Source of the DNA: Fidelibacterota bacterium
Lineage (GTDB): Bacteria > Pseudomonadota > Alphaproteobacteria > Rhodospirillales > Rhodospirillaceae
Length of the DNA stretch: 64,000 nucleotides
Reading direction: 5' to 3'
Assembly (NCBI GenBank): GCA_947476275.1
Contig: CANJPQ010000016.1
Location: 1-64,000, forward strand
A model generated the notes under the pieces. The model searched no databases and was not told the DNA's origin. It worked only from the letters and a program-made list of their open reading frames with translations. Made by a program: the position numbers and the translations under genes. This document shows positions 17,218 to 25,791 of the stretch, piece by piece. Position 1 is the first letter of the stretch, and each line of letters opens with the position of its first letter.

Positions 17218-18291
17218 GTGCTTGGGTTTGCCTTGGTCGGCTGCGGGCGTATCGCCCTGAAGCATGCCGACCTGCTCCACGGCGGACATATCAAAGGCGC
17301 GCGCCTCGCGGCGGTGTGCGACGTCAAGGCGGAGCGTGCGCAAAAATACGGCGCGAAGTACGGCGTCCCCCATTTCACCGACATGCACGAGATGATGGCC
17401 AAGGTGGGCGCATCCATCGATGTCGTCACTATCCTTACCGAGAGCGGCCTTCACGGAAAGCACTGCCTCGAACTCGCGCCTTATAAAAAGGATATCGTCG
17501 TCGAGAAGCCCATGGCGCTCACGCTCGACGACGCGGACGCCATGATCAAGGCGTGCGACGCGAACGGCATCAAGCTCTTCGTGGTCAAGCAGAACCGCTA
17601 CAATCTTCCCGTTCAAGCCGCCCGCGCCGCGTTGGATGCCGGCCGCTTCGGCAAGCTGGTGATGGGCACCGTGCGCGTGCGCTGGTGCCGTACCCAGGCC
17701 TATTACGATCAGGACCGCTGGCGGGGCACCTGGAGCTTGGATGGCGGCGTATTCGCGAACCAGGCAAGCCACCATGTCGACCTGCTCGAGTGGTTCCTGG
17801 GCGAACCGGTCGCCGTATTCGCCAAATCTCGCCGCGCCCTGGTCAACATCGAAGCCGAAGACACCGGCGTTGCCGTCATTACGTTTCGTTCCGGCGCGAT
17901 CGGCATCGTCGAAGCCACCACCGCCACGCGCCCGAAGGATCTGGAAGGCTCCCTCTCCATCCTGGGCGGCAATGGCACCGTGGAGATCGGCGGCTTCGCG
18001 GTGAACGAGATGAAAGTCTGGCAGTTCGCGGACCAGACCGACGACGATACGTCCATGCTCGCCCGCATGAAGGAAACCCCGCCGAACGTCTACGGCTTCG
18101 GCCACGGTGCCTATTTGAACAACGTCGTTCAGACCATCAACGGCAACGGCTCTGCGCTTGTGGATGGGCTCGAGGGGCGCAAGTCCCTGGAACTCATCAG
18201 CGCGATTTATGAGTCCATCGCCGCAGAACGCGAAGTCGTTCTCCGCTTCCAGACGCACCATGCGCGTCTTGGACAGCGGGTTGCGATATGA
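17218..18291 (+). CDS. wlbA: Gfo/Idh/MocA dehydrogenase, WlbA/WbpB-like
   Basis: 357 residues. Rossmann motif LVGCGRIALKH, the EKP motif (residues 96-98), VKQNRYN and RWRGTWSLDGGVFANQASHH match WlbA/WbpB, which oxidises C3 of UDP-N-acetylglucosaminuronic acid with NAD. A WbpE-like aminotransferase and a WbpD-like acetyltransferase follow, which supports the assignment. GAGGAGG lies before the GTG start. The 84-base gap upstream holds TTGTTAACG/GGTTAGCG motifs similar to those before rfbF. Confidence 0.8.
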   Translation: MLGFALVGCGRIALKHADLLHGGHIKGARLAAVCDVKAERAQKYGAKYGVPHFTDMHEMMAKVGASIDVVTILTESGLHGKHCLELAPYKKDIVVEKPMALTLDDADAMIKACDANGIKLFVVKQNRYNLPVQAARAALDAGRFGKLVMGTVRVRWCRTQAYYDQDRWRGTWSLDGGVFANQASHHVDLLEWFLGEPVAVFAKSRRALVNIEAEDTGVAVITFRSGAIGIVEATTATRPKDLEGSLSILGGNGTVEIGGFAVNEMKVWQFADQTDDDTSMLARMKETPPNVYGFGHGAYLNNVVQTINGNGSALVDGLEGRKSLELISAIYESIAAEREVVLRFQTHHARLGQRVAI

Positions 18292-19400
18292 TGCACGCCG
18301 TGGCCCAGATCCCGCTCGTCAATCTGCAGCGGCAATATGCCGCCATCAGGCCGGAGATCGACCAGGCGATCGCGGAGGTTGTCGGCCGCCAGGAATTCAT
18401 CAGCGGCAAACTTGTCGCTGCCTTTACCAAGGAATGGCTTGCGGCCCTGAACACGCCCTATGGCGCTGCCTGCAGCAATGGCACTTCTGCGATCTCACTC
18501 GCGCTCAAGGGCCTCGGCATCGGTCCAGGTGACGAGGTCGTCACCACGGCGCACACCTTCTTCGCCACGGTCGAGGCCATTCATGCCGTTGGCGCAACGC
18601 CGGTGTTCGGCGATATCGATCCGGCCACCTACACCCTGGACGTAGACACGGTCCCCGTGACCAGCCGCACCCGCGCGATCATCCCGGTGCATCTCTACGG
18701 GACCGCCGCCGACATGGATGCCGTGAAGGCGCTGTCCGACAGCCACGACCTCAAGGTCATCGAAGACGCAGCACAAGCGCACTTCGCCGCCTGGGGCGGC
18801 AAGGCCTTGGGCACCATTGGCGACGCCGGGACCTTCAGCTTCTACCCCGGCAAAAACCTCGGCGCCTATGGCGACGCGGGCTTTGTCGTGACACGCGACG
18901 GCAGGGTCGCCACGAAGATCGCGAAACTCCTCAACCATGGCCGCGAGACCAAGTACACGCACGACCTGATGGGCGAGAACAACCGCATGGATGAACTCCA
19001 AGCGGCCGTGCTGCGCGTGAAATTGCGTCACCTCGCCGCCTGGACCGAGAAGCGCCGCGCCCACGCTCACGCCTACGATGCGCGCTTCCTGCTGGACGGG
19101 TTCAAGGTGATCAAGCCCTACCCGAAGGCAAGCAGCGTCTATCATCTCTACGTCGTGGAAGTATCCAATCGCGACGAAACGCTCGCGCACCTTCAAGCCA
19201 ACGGCATAGGCGCCGGCGTGCATTACCCGGTGCCCCTGCACCTGCAACCGGCCATGGCCGATCGCGGCGGCAAACGCGGCCAGTTGCCCAAGACCGAAGC
19301 GGCCGCCGACCGCGTTATCAGCCTGCCCCTGTGCCCCGATCTCACCGACGAGGAACGCGCGCGCGTGTGCGACGTATTCCTCGCGATCGCGCGGCCATGA
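18288..19400 (+). CDS. DegT/DnrJ aminotransferase, WbpE-like
   Basis: 370 residues. PLP lysine in FSFYPGKNLGAYGDAG (Lys189); VIEDAAQAHFAAWGG and NNRMDELQAAVLRVK are typical of WbpE/WlbC enzymes that aminate the 3-keto group of UDP-GlcNAc3-ulosonic acid. The ATG overlaps the dehydrogenase stop, and the product would go to the acetyltransferase next in line. Function is family plus context, moderately firm. Confidence 0.82.
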   Translation: MMHAVAQIPLVNLQRQYAAIRPEIDQAIAEVVGRQEFISGKLVAAFTKEWLAALNTPYGAACSNGTSAISLALKGLGIGPGDEVVTTAHTFFATVEAIHAVGATPVFGDIDPATYTLDVDTVPVTSRTRAIIPVHLYGTAADMDAVKALSDSHDLKVIEDAAQAHFAAWGGKALGTIGDAGTFSFYPGKNLGAYGDAGFVVTRDGRVATKIAKLLNHGRETKYTHDLMGENNRMDELQAAVLRVKLRHLAAWTEKRRAHAHAYDARFLLDGFKVIKPYPKASSVYHLYVVEVSNRDETLAHLQANGIGAGVHYPVPLHLQPAMADRGGKRGQLPKTEAAADRVISLPLCPDLTDEERARVCDVFLAIARP

Positions 19401-19864
19401 GCGAAAGCCCCACCCTCAAGCGCGTCGGCATCGTCAACGTGATGTTCGGCAGGAACGTCACGGTGGTAGAGCCCGCCAACCTTTACGGCTGTATCATCGG
19501 CGACGATTGTTTCGTCGGACCGTTCGTAGAGATCCAGGCTGGCGTGAAGATCGGCCACCGGTGCCGCATCCAGTCCCATAGCTTCATCTGCGAACTGGTG
19601 ACACTCGGCGACGACGTGACCGTGGCGCACGGCGTGATGTTCATCAACGACACCTATAAGTCCGGCGGTCCCGCCCGCGGCGATCGCGGCAAGTGGCGGG
19701 CCACCACCATCGGCAGCCACGTCACCATCGGCAGCAATGCGACGATCCTGCCGGTGAATATTTGCGATCACGCCGTGATCGGCGCCGGCGCCGTGGTGAC
19801 CAAGGACATCGACAAACCCGGTATCTATGCCGGTAATCCGGCGCGGCTCGTTCGCGCCTTGTGA
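19397..19864 (+). CDS. Left-handed beta-helix N-acetyltransferase, WbpD-like
   Basis: 155 residues with repeated hexapeptides (VEIQAGVKIGHRCRIQSH; TTIGSHVTIGSNATIL; AVIGAGAVVTKDI) typical of WlbB/WbpD acetyl-CoA enzymes. It would acetylate the 3-amino group made by the preceding aminotransferase to give UDP-2,3-diacetamido-2,3-dideoxyglucuronic acid. The ATG overlaps the upstream TGA. Confidence 0.82.
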   Translation: MSESPTLKRVGIVNVMFGRNVTVVEPANLYGCIIGDDCFVGPFVEIQAGVKIGHRCRIQSHSFICELVTLGDDVTVAHGVMFINDTYKSGGPARGDRGKWRATTIGSHVTIGSNATILPVNICDHAVIGAGAVVTKDIDKPGIYAGNPARLVRAL

Positions 19865-19882
19865 TTCCCGCGCTCTAGTCCC

Positions 19883-21088
19883 ATGACCCAGCCGATCCTG
19901 GTCCTTCCGCTCTTCCTGCCGAACGTGGAAGTGGATTTCCGCGGCTGGATGGGTGGCGCACTCTACATTCGCAATCTCGCCCGCGTGCTGTCGCAGCTTC
20001 CGGCGAACGAGCGCCCGCGCATCCTGATCCTCACCGACGGCGGCCTTGACGCCGCACTTCCCCGCGCTCTGTTTAACGAAACGGCGGTGGAAGGCATTTT
20101 CGAGCCGTCCGGAAAGCCCTTGGCCATCAAGCCTGCTCTGGCGCCGCTGATCCTCACCGGCGATGCCCCGGACCTTCCTAAGATCACCACTCTCCTCGAC
20201 AGCGCTTCGGCCATCTTTCCGGTGCTGCGCAGCATGTTCAATCCGCGCACCGCCCTGCACTGGATTCCGGATTTCCAGCACAAGTACCTGCCGGAGATGT
20301 TCGATGCGGATGAAATCGCCAACCGCGATACCGAGTTCCGCATCATGACCCACTCTCGGCCGTTTGTGCTGCTCTCGAGCGAAGCCGGCCGCGCGGACTT
20401 GCAGCGCTTCTATCCTTCGGCGACGGCGAAGAGCTACGTCTGGCACTTCACCAGCAGCATCGATCCGAGCACCCCGCCGATCGATCCGCGCCCGCAGTTC
20501 AATTTGCCGGAACGCTACCTGTTCGCGCCGAACCAGTTCTGGAAGCACAAGGACCATCGCACTCTGTTCAAGGCGATGGCGTTGGTGCGCGACCGAGGCT
20601 GTGACGCGGTCCTCGCCTGCACCGGTCGCGCCGTCGATGTCCGCCACCCCGGTTACGCCGACGAACTCCAGAAGTTCGTGGCGGATCACGCACTCGTAGA
20701 CCGGGTGCGTTTCCTTGGAGTCGTCTCCGACGACCACCTGCGCGAACTCTTTCGCCACGCCGCAGCGGTCATCCAACCGTCTCTGTTCGAGGGCTGGAGC
20801 ACCGTGGTGGAAGACACCAAGGCCACGGGCCGCCCGATGATCCTCACGGACCTTCCGGTCCACCGCGAACAAGCCGACGACGCGGGGCCGCTCGCCGCCT
20901 TCACGTTCTTCCCGCCGGGCAACGCCGAAGCCCTCGCCGATGCCATTATGGCTGCCTGGCCGTCCCTGTCGCCGGGCCCCGATCCCGCCGCGGAGGCCGG
21001 CGCTGCCGCCAACCGCCGCTTGCGCGCGGTGGCCAGCGCGCGGATGTTCATGGCCATCATGGCGGACATGAAAGCCAGCTTGCCGTGA
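19883..21088 (+). CDS. Family 4 glycosyltransferase
   Basis: 401 residues. GT-B fold: N-terminal FRGWMGGALYIRNLARVL and C-terminal FAPNQFWKHKDHRTLFKA, VRFLGVVSDDHLRELFRHA, AAVIQPSLFEGWSTVVEDTK, which holds the E-x7-E-like donor motif. Cytosolic or membrane-associated transferase for the glycan, possibly of the diacetamido uronic acid made by the preceding genes. Its stop overlaps the GTG of the next gene. Confidence 0.8.
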   Translation: MTQPILVLPLFLPNVEVDFRGWMGGALYIRNLARVLSQLPANERPRILILTDGGLDAALPRALFNETAVEGIFEPSGKPLAIKPALAPLILTGDAPDLPKITTLLDSASAIFPVLRSMFNPRTALHWIPDFQHKYLPEMFDADEIANRDTEFRIMTHSRPFVLLSSEAGRADLQRFYPSATAKSYVWHFTSSIDPSTPPIDPRPQFNLPERYLFAPNQFWKHKDHRTLFKAMALVRDRGCDAVLACTGRAVDVRHPGYADELQKFVADHALVDRVRFLGVVSDDHLRELFRHAAAVIQPSLFEGWSTVVEDTKATGRPMILTDLPVHREQADDAGPLAAFTFFPPGNAEALADAIMAAWPSLSPGPDPAAEAGAAANRRLRAVASARMFMAIMADMKASLP

Positions 21089-21522
21089 GCGCGCCAACGC
21101 GCGCGTTCGTCTACGTCCTCGGCAGCACCGGCGCCGGGGGCTATCGCACCTACGTCGGCTGGACCACGGACCTGGACCGCCGCCTCGCGCGCCACAATGC
21201 CGGCACCGGCGCGCGCTCGACGCGGGGCCGTATTTGGGCGCTGCTGTACGCGGAACGCCACCCCACCCGCGAGACCGCCATGAGCCGGGAGTGGCATTTG
21301 AAGCGAAATCGCGCGTTTCGCAGCCAAATCACGCTGGATTGCGGGGATTCGCAAGGCCCGGTGACTGTGATAGGTTGCGGCGATTCTCAACAGGAGACGA
21401 CGATGGCTAAAGCGAAAGTGAAAAAGAAGAAGTCCTCGACCAAGGTGCGCGCGAACCGCCGCAAGGCCAAGCGTGGTGCGAAGGAAAGCCGCCGCCGCGC
21501 CCGTTCCGAAGGCCGCGCCTAG
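21085..21522 (+). CDS. GIY-YIG nuclease-domain protein with basic C-terminal tail
   Basis: 145 residues. Residues 7-80 form a UPF0213-like GIY-YIG domain (FVYVLGSTG, YVGWTTDLDRRLARHNAG, REWHLKRNR). Residues 107-145 are almost only Lys, Arg, Ala and Ser. Between them CGDSQ occurs twice (87-91, 98-102). UPF0213 proteins are normally about 80-100 residues, so the tail is unusual. GTG start overlaps the upstream stop. An internal ATG at 21403 could make the tail a separate peptide. Confidence 0.65.
   Translation: MSAPTRAFVYVLGSTGAGGYRTYVGWTTDLDRRLARHNAGTGARSTRGRIWALLYAERHPTRETAMSREWHLKRNRAFRSQITLDCGDSQGPVTVIGCGDSQQETTMAKAKVKKKKSSTKVRANRRKAKRGAKESRRRARSEGRA
21403..21522 (+). CDS. Possible 39-residue basic peptide (internal start)
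   Basis: In frame with the GIY-YIG gene: ATG 21403 is preceded by CAGGAGACGACG, a good ribosome site. The product would start MAKAKVKKKKSSTKVRANRR and contain only Lys/Arg-rich sequence, reminiscent of small nucleic-acid-binding peptides. Whether translation starts here or only from 21085 is open. Confidence 0.4.
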   Translation: MAKAKVKKKKSSTKVRANRRKAKRGAKESRRRARSEGRA

Positions 21523-21553
21523 TCTTCAGCGACACCGGGATCTGGAGCAATTC

Positions 21554-22192
21554 ATGCTCCTTCGGGGCCACACCCACGCCTTCGGCCAGGGACTGATCTT
21601 TCCGCATCCGTCCAAGGTCACCGATCCGGCACAGTTCGATCTGTTCCGGGCGGTTGGGCTCCCTGTGTGGAACCGCTTCCTGGCGCTGTCGACCATCGAC
21701 CCGTCGGCAATTCTCGGGCCCCACGCGTGGCTCGAGAATCTGTCCGGCGATCCGACCCGCGTGGCCATCGGCAAGCACTGCGCCCTGCGCGGCCTGCTCC
21801 GCATCGAGCCCACCGGTAGCCTCACCATCGGCGACCACTGCTACATCGGCGATGACACGCTCATCTCCGTCAACACCGGCGTAACCATCGGCAACGATGT
21901 GGCGATCGCTCACGGAGTTCAGATCTTCGACAACACCTCGCACCCGATCGACTGGCAGGAGCGCCAGAAGCACACCCGCGGCATCCTCACCGGCACCGGC
22001 AGCGATGCCCGCTTCCCCGGCCGCCCGGTGACCATCGGCGACAATGTCTGGCTTGGGACCAACTGCCTGGTCCGCGCCGGCGTCTCTATCGGTGCACGCT
22101 CTATCGTCTCGGCCATGGCAATGGTCACGGAGGACATGCCGGCTGACGTGATCGTCGCCGGCAATCCCGCCCAGGTCGTGAAGCGTCTGTAA
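21554..22192 (+). CDS. Left-handed beta-helix acyltransferase
   Basis: 212 residues. Hexapeptide repeats from about 75 to 200 (VAIGKHCALRGLL, LTIGDHCYIGDDTL, VTIGNDVAIAHGV, VTIGDNVWLGTNC, VSIGARSIVSAM) are those of O-acetyltransferases such as WcaF/NodL. TGGAG lies 6 bases before ATG 21554; a longer frame to 21473 overlaps the previous gene and has no ribosome site. It probably acetylates a sugar of the surface glycan. Confidence 0.75.
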   Translation: MLLRGHTHAFGQGLIFPHPSKVTDPAQFDLFRAVGLPVWNRFLALSTIDPSAILGPHAWLENLSGDPTRVAIGKHCALRGLLRIEPTGSLTIGDHCYIGDDTLISVNTGVTIGNDVAIAHGVQIFDNTSHPIDWQERQKHTRGILTGTGSDARFPGRPVTIGDNVWLGTNCLVRAGVSIGARSIVSAMAMVTEDMPADVIVAGNPAQVVKRL

Positions 22193-22294
22193 CCCGTCCC
22201 ATTGACGGTTTGGAAAGCCTCCACACCTAGCCTAGAGTGCGGCCAACCGTCCCGTTCGCGCGCAAGCGTATTTATCTAGCGAATACATACACTT

Positions 22295-23488
22295 ATGACC
22301 GTTCCGTTCCTGCCTTATGGCCGCCAGACCATCGACGATGAAGACGTCGCCGCGGTTGCTGCCGTGCTGCGCGGCGAGGCGTTGACCACTGGTCCGGAGG
22401 TCGACCGCTTTGAGGCTGCCCTGTGCGACGTCACAGGCGCACCGCAGGCCGTGTCGTGCAACTCGGGCACCGCTGCCCTGCATCTCGCCGTCGCCGCGTT
22501 GGGTATCAAAGAGGGCGATCATGTGATCGTGCCCACGCTCACCTTCCTCGCCTCGGCCAACTGCGCGCGCTATGTCGGCGCGGAGGTGATCTTCGCCGAC
22601 GTCAATCCCGAGACCGGCCTGATGGAAGCCGCACACCTTGAGATCGCACTCAAGCAAGCTCCAGTGGGCTCTGTGAAAGCCACCATCCCGGTGCATCTGA
22701 ACGGCCAGTGCTGCGATCTCGACGGCATCGCCGCCGTCGCCAAAAAGCACAACATCTCGATCATCGAAGACGCCTGCCATGCCCTCGGCGGGACCTATCC
22801 CGGCGGCGGCAAAGTGGGGTCGAGTCCGCTCACAGCGGCGGCCTGTTTCTCATTCCATCCGGTGAAGACCGTTGCCACCGGCGAAGGCGGTGCGGTCACG
22901 ACCCACGATGCCGATATGGCCGCGACCATGCGCACCCTGCGCAGCCACGGCATGCGCCGCGGGCTGACCGCCCCGGCCCTGCCGGAGTTCGGCCTGGCCG
23001 CCGACGGCACGCCGAACCCGTGGTACTACGAGATGCCCGAGGTCGGCTGGAATCATCGCTTGAGCGATATCCACGCAGCACTCGGTCGCAGCCAGTTGCG
23101 CAAGCTCGACCGCTTTGTGACGCGCCGCGCGGAAATCGTGGCGCGGTATGACGCGGCCTTTGCATCACTCTCCAACAGCATCCGCCCCATCGGCCGGGTC
23201 GGTGGGTCGCCGGCGTGGCATCTCTACGTCATCCACATAGATTTCGCCGCGACCGGTAAGGATCGCGCCGCAGTGATGCACGCGCTCAAGGACAAGGGCG
23301 TCGGCACGCAAGTGCACTACTTCCCTGTTCACCTGCAGCCTTACTATCAAAAGCGCTATGGTCGCCAATCCATGCCAGGCGCGGAAGCCTATTACGCGCG
23401 GTGCCTCAGCGTGCCGCTGTTCCCCACCATGACCGACGCGGATGTCGACCGCGTCGTGGCGGCACTTGCGGACGTGGTTGCCGCATGA
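22295..23488 (+). CDS. PseC-like sugar aminotransferase
   Basis: 397 residues. PLP lysine in FSFHPVKTVATGEGG (Lys191), as in PseC, which aminates UDP-2-acetamido-4-keto-6-deoxy-L-altrose in pseudaminic acid synthesis. NPWYYEMPEVGWNHRLSD and QVHYFPVHLQPYY also fit PseC. No PseB, PseG or PseH gene is seen, so the assignment to pseudaminic acid is open. A 102-base intergenic region precedes it; no promoter was recognised. Its stop overlaps the next ATG. Confidence 0.78.
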   Translation: MTVPFLPYGRQTIDDEDVAAVAAVLRGEALTTGPEVDRFEAALCDVTGAPQAVSCNSGTAALHLAVAALGIKEGDHVIVPTLTFLASANCARYVGAEVIFADVNPETGLMEAAHLEIALKQAPVGSVKATIPVHLNGQCCDLDGIAAVAKKHNISIIEDACHALGGTYPGGGKVGSSPLTAAACFSFHPVKTVATGEGGAVTTHDADMAATMRTLRSHGMRRGLTAPALPEFGLAADGTPNPWYYEMPEVGWNHRLSDIHAALGRSQLRKLDRFVTRRAEIVARYDAAFASLSNSIRPIGRVGGSPAWHLYVIHIDFAATGKDRAAVMHALKDKGVGTQVHYFPVHLQPYYQKRYGRQSMPGAEAYYARCLSVPLFPTMTDADVDRVVAALADVVAA

Positions 23489-25002
23489 CCGCGACCGCGC
23501 CGCCGCCCGTGGAACAGTTTGGCCCGGCGATGGCGCGGCTTGCCCTGGGCATGATGCGTCACGCGGGCGCCCCCAACCCCGATGCACCGCATATCGCGAT
23601 GTACGTCACGCCCTGGTATCGCCAAGCCTGCGGCTGGTTTGCGATTGCGTTCGGAATCGCGCTTGCCGCCCGCGGCGGCGCACGCGTCTCGTTCCTCATC
23701 AACGACATGCCCTATCCGGCCATCCACCCGCGCGAGTTGGATGAGATCGCAGCCTACGAAATGTTCTGCCGCGATTTCGAGGCGATGTATCCCTATAGCC
23801 GTCTCAGCGCCCATCTCGACGCCGCCGCGCCGGATCGCCGTGCCCTGCGCGACGGCGTCGTCGATCAAGCACTGTTGCTGGATTCCCGCCATCGCGTCGG
23901 TGCCGGCACCCTGGCGCCGGGCCATCGTGTTTCGTTCCTGCGCACGTCACATACGCCGCTCTCTCACATCGCAACGGCCGTTGACGGCTATTTTGCGAAG
24001 CAGAAGCCGGATGCGATCTATGTTCCCGGCGGCGTCGCCAACGGCGCCTTCGTGGTCACACGGCTCGCGTCGGATCACGGCGTACGCATCGCGAGTGTGG
24101 ATTCCAGTCTCGGCAGTCTCTTCGTCGGCAGCCACAGCATCGCAAGCCAGTTCAGCGAATTGGGCGAGACCTACAAGCACCTGATCGATTTACCCGCCCG
24201 CATCGCCGAGACCGCACGCGCCAAGGGTTTTGCCGCTCTGGAACAGAAAATCGCCGCGGCGCCGACGATGGACTTGCCGCCGTGCGATCTCATCCTGCCG
24301 CTGGGCTACGATTGGGACACGGTGGCCCTCGGCGTCGGCTCGCTCTACGAGGATCAGGACACGTGGCTGCGCGATACCGTTTCCTACGTCCTCGCCAAGC
24401 ACCCATCCGCGCACATCGTCGTCCGCGCGCATCCGCATGAATTGCGTCATCCGAATGCCGACAATGCCGCCTTGCTTGCCGAATGCGCCGCACGCCGCCT
24501 GCCCAACCTTCACGTCATGCGCGCCCAAGACCGTATTCCGGTCTACGGGCTGCTGAAGACTGCGAAGGCTGTCGTCGCCTGCCAGTCCACCGTGGTGATG
24601 GAAGCGCAGATGAAAGGCGTTCCGGCCATCGCTTTGCGCGACAACTACTACGTTCTCGCCGGCGCCGTCGCGCGTCCGCACACACGCGAGGCCTACTATC
24701 ATTGGCTCGATCAGCATCTGCACGGCTCCCGCGCGCACGTGTCGGAGTCCGCCAGCGCAGCGGCCGCGCTGCTCTACTTCCTGTTGGAAAGCGTGGCAAA
24801 GGATCAAACCCGCTTCACGCCCCACGCGGACGACTTCTGGGCCTGGCTCAACAATGATCCCGTGTCGGAACTCACCTCGCCATTCATGGCCGACCTGGTG
24901 CGGGCCATCGGCGGCGACATTCCGCTCGCGACCCTGAAAGCCCGCCGCACGCTGGGCCTCGATCCGGTTCCGCCCGGCGCTCTCGATCTGGTGGCCGCCT
25001 GA
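23485..25002 (+). CDS. Putative capsular polysaccharide-type glycosyltransferase
   Basis: 505 residues without signal peptide. Pattern of a KpsS/KpsC or surface-carbohydrate GT-B protein: LILPLGYDWDTVALGVGS, AHIVVRAHPHELRHP and VYGLLKTAKAVVACQSTVV, where the conserved HPHE and QSTV elements lie. ATG overlaps the aminotransferase stop; its own stop overlaps the next start. Donor unknown. Confidence 0.6.
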   Translation: MTATAPPPVEQFGPAMARLALGMMRHAGAPNPDAPHIAMYVTPWYRQACGWFAIAFGIALAARGGARVSFLINDMPYPAIHPRELDEIAAYEMFCRDFEAMYPYSRLSAHLDAAAPDRRALRDGVVDQALLLDSRHRVGAGTLAPGHRVSFLRTSHTPLSHIATAVDGYFAKQKPDAIYVPGGVANGAFVVTRLASDHGVRIASVDSSLGSLFVGSHSIASQFSELGETYKHLIDLPARIAETARAKGFAALEQKIAAAPTMDLPPCDLILPLGYDWDTVALGVGSLYEDQDTWLRDTVSYVLAKHPSAHIVVRAHPHELRHPNADNAALLAECAARRLPNLHVMRAQDRIPVYGLLKTAKAVVACQSTVVMEAQMKGVPAIALRDNYYVLAGAVARPHTREAYYHWLDQHLHGSRAHVSESASAAAALLYFLLESVAKDQTRFTPHADDFWAWLNNDPVSELTSPFMADLVRAIGGDIPLATLKARRTLGLDPVPPGALDLVAA

Positions 25003-25790
25003 TGCCGTTGCCGCGCCCGACATATCCTGCGCCCACCGCCGCCGTGCCGGCCCTGGTCTATCAGCCGCCAGCGGGCGATGCACCCTGGTATCCGCCGGTG
25101 ATGGCCGGCGCCGACACCCTTGGCCGCATCCACAATACAGACGGCTTCGTTTCGGCAGCGCTCGCCCATATGGAGCGCCTGACGCCTGACGCCTACACGA
25201 CCTATCTCGGCAACTTCATCCGCGAGGGCCGCGCGCGGTTCGGCGACCACTGGGTCTACGCCGACATCGTCTCGGTCCTGTTGTGCCTGTCGCGCGTGCT
25301 GAAGCCGCGCACTTACCTTGAGATCGGCGTACGCCGCGGACGCAGCGCCTGCGCGGTCGCCGCGGAAGCACCCTACTGTGCCATGTTCCTGTTCGATCTC
25401 TGGCAGCAAGGCTACGCCGGCATCGACAACCCTGGCCCGGACTTCGTGCGCGGCGAACTTGCGAAAGTCGGCCACCGTGCGCCCGCCACATTTATCGATG
25501 GCGACAGCCACATCACCGTGCCGGATTTCTTCCGCAAGAACCCGACCGCTGCCTTCGACCTGATCACCGTCGATGGCGATCACTCCGAACGCGGCGCAGC
25601 GCAGGACATGTGCGACGTGTTGCCGCGACTGGCCGTTGGCGGCGCCATCGTATTCGACGACATCGCCCATCCGGCGCACCCGGAACTCAACGGCGTATGG
25701 AAGGATATCGTCGTCAACGACGACCGCTTCTCCGCCTGGAGTTTCCGCGATGCCGGGTACGGCGTCGGCTTTGCGATCCGGAAGTACTGA
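25002..25790 (+). CDS. Class I methyltransferase (Methyltransf_24 type)
   Basis: 262 residues. SAM motif I TYLEIGVRRGRSACAVA, then FDLITVDGDHSERGA and GGAIVFDDIAHP are characteristic of the CmcI/TylF-like family. ATG and the previous TGA share one base (TGATG). Probably methylates a sugar hydroxyl of the glycan; substrate not deducible. Confidence 0.75.
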   Translation: MPLPRPTYPAPTAAVPALVYQPPAGDAPWYPPVMAGADTLGRIHNTDGFVSAALAHMERLTPDAYTTYLGNFIREGRARFGDHWVYADIVSVLLCLSRVLKPRTYLEIGVRRGRSACAVAAEAPYCAMFLFDLWQQGYAGIDNPGPDFVRGELAKVGHRAPATFIDGDSHITVPDFFRKNPTAAFDLITVDGDHSERGAAQDMCDVLPRLAVGGAIVFDDIAHPAHPELNGVWKDIVVNDDRFSAWSFRDAGYGVGFAIRKY

Positions 25791-25791
25791 A

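Noticed and set aside
19223-21097. 624-residue minus-strand open frame opposite the WbpD-like and GT4 genes
   Set aside because: It is rich in Arg, His and Gly with no domain, and lies exactly antisense to well-recognised genes; typical of high-GC shadow frames.
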